Shown here in pieces: positions 62,454 to 64,000 of a stretch of DNA of 64,000 nt; position 1 is the stretch's first letter; each line of letters opens with the position of its first letter. Both the position numbers and the translations under genes were made by a program. The stretch comes from DATCHW01 sp036508135 (lineage in GTDB: Bacteria > Bacteroidota > Ignavibacteria > Tepidaquicellales > Tepidaquicellaceae): NCBI GenBank assembly GCA_036508135.1, contig DATCHW010000167.1, positions 36,932 through 100,931 of the forward strand, read 5' to 3'. The notes under the pieces were generated by a model. The model saw only the letters and a list, made by a program, of their open reading frames with translations, did no database searches and was not told the origin of the DNA.

Positions 62454-63478
62454 AGAATTTTTTTTATAATATTTAATCCTTCATAAATGAAACCTGTGTA
62501 TATCTGAACTAATTCCGCTCCGTTACTAAGTTTTTCTTTATAATCCGCATAATCAAAAACGCCTCCGCAGCCTATCAAATTTACTTTGTTATTTTGGTTT
62601 TTTAAATTCAATTCATTTAATCTCTTTAAAACAGTATCAGAGATTTCCTTAAGGGGTTTACCGCTCAGTCCGCCTGTTTTATCAGAGTTTTTCTTTAATC
62701 CGTTTCTTGATAATGTAGTATTTGTTGCAATAATCCCATGGATGCCGTATTTTACTACAAGTTCGTATATTTGTTCAATTTCCTTCTCTGAAAGATCCGG
62801 TGCAATTTTAAGAAATATTGTTTTATGGATAACGTTTCTTTCCGCAGCAAGCTTGGTATTTTTATCTGATATCTGCAAAAGCAAATCGTCAAGATACTTT
62901 TCTCCCTGAAGCTCCCGCAATCCTTCTGTATTCGGAGAGGAAATATTAATGGTGAAATAATCAGCGGCATCATACAATTTCTCAAGACATATTTTATAAT
63001 CTTCTGCGGCAGATTCAAGAGGTGTAATTTTATTTTTTCCGATGTTAACGCCTATTATGAAATTATCTTTAATTTTTTTTTTTGCCTTGATGATTTTTTC
63101 CCTGAGTTCATCGGCACCTTTATTATTGAAGCCCATTCTGTTAATAACAGCTTTATCTTTTATCAGTCTGTACAATCTTGGCTTAGGATTTCCGGGCTGC
63201 GGCTCCGGAGTTACTGTTCCTACTTCGATATGCGAAAAACCAATTGCATCCCAGAATCTGATTGCTTCACCGTCCTTATCAAATCCTGCGGCGAGTCCGA
63301 GCGGATTTCTGAATTTCAAACCATTAATAATTACCGGAATATCAATTTTAGGGGCAAATAATAATTTTACAAAAGGGTAAATAAATGTAAATTTAGAAAT
63401 AATGAACATTGTAAAATTATGAACACTCTCGGGATTAAAAAGAAAAAGGATTGGTCTTATTATAGATTTATACAACAT
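62438..63478 (-). CDS. pyrD: Dihydroorotate dehydrogenase (quinone), class 2
   Basis: 346 aa. An N-terminal helical extension for membrane association is followed by G-L-A-A-G-F-D-K-D-G near residue 60, N-I-S-S-P-N-T near 178 with the catalytic serine of class 2 enzymes, and A-T-N-T-T near 247. Oxidises dihydroorotate to orotate with the respiratory quinone pool in pyrimidine synthesis. First gene of a pyrD-rhomboid-ade operon on the minus strand. Confidence 0.95.
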   Translation of the reverse strand: MLYKSIIRPILFLFNPESVHNFTMFIISKFTFIYPFVKLLFAPKIDIPVIINGLKFRNPLGLAAGFDKDGEAIRFWDAIGFSHIEVGTVTPEPQPGNPKPRLYRLIKDKAVINRMGFNNKGADELREKIIKAKKKIKDNFIIGVNIGKNKITPLESAAEDYKICLEKLYDAADYFTINISSPNTEGLRELQGEKYLDDLLLQISDKNTKLAAERNVIHKTIFLKIAPDLSEKEIEQIYELVVKYGIHGIIATNTTLSRNGLKKNSDKTGGLSGKPLKEISDTVLKRLNELNLKNQNNKVNLIGCGGVFDYADYKEKLSNGAELVQIYTGFIYEGLNIIKKILCLEM

Positions 63479-63581
63479 TAATGTAAAATATGAAAGTAAT
63501 CATAAGCGTTCAATGATATAAGAACACTAAGTAATAAATTAAAAATAAAATATCAAAAAGAAAAAATGAAGAAAGTAAAAA

Positions 63582-63633
63582 AACTCATCTGGTGAATAAC
63601 AAGCGGTAATGTTGGTAATTCACCTGATGAGTT
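63582..63633. repeat. Long hairpin AACTCATCTGGTGAAT... / ...ATTCACCTGATGAGTT
   Basis: 19-base arms with two mismatches around a 14-base loop. The inner CATCTGGTGAAT/ATTCACCTGATG part resembles the TCAGGTG hairpin family. May also act as a terminator for a transcript beyond. Confidence 0.65.
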
Positions 63634-63718
63634 ATACATAAAAAACTAAAAAACAAAAAACTAAAAAACGAATAACCACTGAGACACGAAGGGCACGAAG
63701 GAAAATAGAGAAAAAAAA

Positions 63719-64000
63719 GAAACCCCGTAGGGGTGAAATATTTATAGCCAAAGAAGGTGAGAAGCGAGTAGGTGAAGAAGTAAGAACAAAGATAAAAAAA
63801 GAAACCCCGTAGGGGTGAAATATTTATAGAAAAAGAAGGTGAGAAGGTAAGAAAGTGAGAAGTAAGTAGGTGTTGAAGAAGTAAGGACAAAGATAAAAAA
63901 AGAAACCCCGTAGGGGTGAAATATTTATAGACAATGAAGGTGAGAAGTGAGTAGGTGAAGAAGTAAGAACAAAGATAAAAAAAGAAACCCCGTAGGGGTG
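63719..64000 (+). repeat. Tandem array of the GAAACCCCGTAGGGGT repeat
   Basis: Starts at 63719, 63801, 63902 and 63984 (periods 82, 101, 82 bp). Each unit has the ACCCCGTAGGGGT palindrome, GAAATATTTATAG, then a purine-rich spacer (GAAGGTGAGAAG...GTAAGAACAAAGATAAAAAA). The array continues past the window. Confidence 0.85.

Larger units (their letters stand above)
63479..64000. other. Gene-free right end with hairpin and tandem repeats
   Basis: No gene seen. It contains the promoter side of pyrD, a long hairpin at 63582-63633 and a purine-rich tandem repeat array from 63719 to the window edge. Confidence 0.7.

Noticed and set aside
63719..64000. CRISPR array at the right end
   Set aside because: The spacers are near-identical and purine-rich, and the repeat is a short palindrome with irregular period; no cas genes are nearby.

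Overview
The window is AT-rich DNA of a Gram-negative member of the Bacteroidota/Chlorobi (FCB) group, most likely close to Ignavibacteria. The best evidence is the group of secreted proteins ending in a type IX secretion (T9SS) type A tail with the Q-N-Y-P-N-P-F-N-P motif. SpII lipoproteins, outer-membrane barrels and start sites with weak Shine-Dalgarno sequences fit this. No phage or plasmid backbone is visible; it looks like chromosome with a large accessory section.

Layout. 1-8.2 kb (minus strand): 3'-truncated class II ribonucleotide reductase, then a five-gene SPFH/zinc-ribbon membrane operon and a beta-propeller protein. 8.2-9.3 kb: repeat-filled spacer. 9.3-22.5 kb: accessory section with a HigA whose HigB has decayed, an HTH + nucleotidyltransferase pair with a palindromic operator, a lipoprotein, a ParB-like + D12 methyltransferase pair, a Schlafen/AlbA-type protein fused to an RNA recognition motif (RRM), an IS256-family element, HicAB, and relics of mutS and a UvrD-like helicase. 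22.6-37 kb: a LytS-type sensor lacking its phospho-accepting histidine, then three tandem T9SS proteins followed by secreted hydrolases. Scraps of the tandem family survive between the hydrolases. 37-43.8 kb: a restriction/defence block (DUF262-DUF1524, MutH-like endonuclease + adenine methyltransferase, small Myb-like protein, PIN nuclease, OLD-type ATPase/TOPRIM) and a broken rhuM. 43.8-50.9 kb: mutS, an ECF sigma factor, a GYD protein, a lipoprotein, a barrel protein and an MFS exporter. 50.9-52.5 kb: a rearranged tRNA-Pro locus. 52.6-63.5 kb (mostly minus): Wzi-like porin, large T9SS protein, methyltransferase, secreted endonuclease I, adenine deaminase, rhomboid protease and PyrD. 63.5-64 kb: tandem palindromic repeats.

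The most unusual locus is tRNA-Pro(UGG). Three tandem copies of the tRNA 5' half with its upstream spacer precede the intact gene. Copies of the tRNA 3' part, each followed by a GIY-YIG endonuclease gene, lie downstream. In the damaged copies the anticodon arm, and once also the T arm, is replaced by a short TCCCGA...TCGGGA palindrome. The second highlight is the AlbA_2-RRM fusion in the defence-rich section. The third is the hydrolase cluster embedded in an array of T9SS genes, where one enzyme appears to have taken over an array signal peptide.

All functions come from reading translated sequence and known family motifs; no database search was possible.
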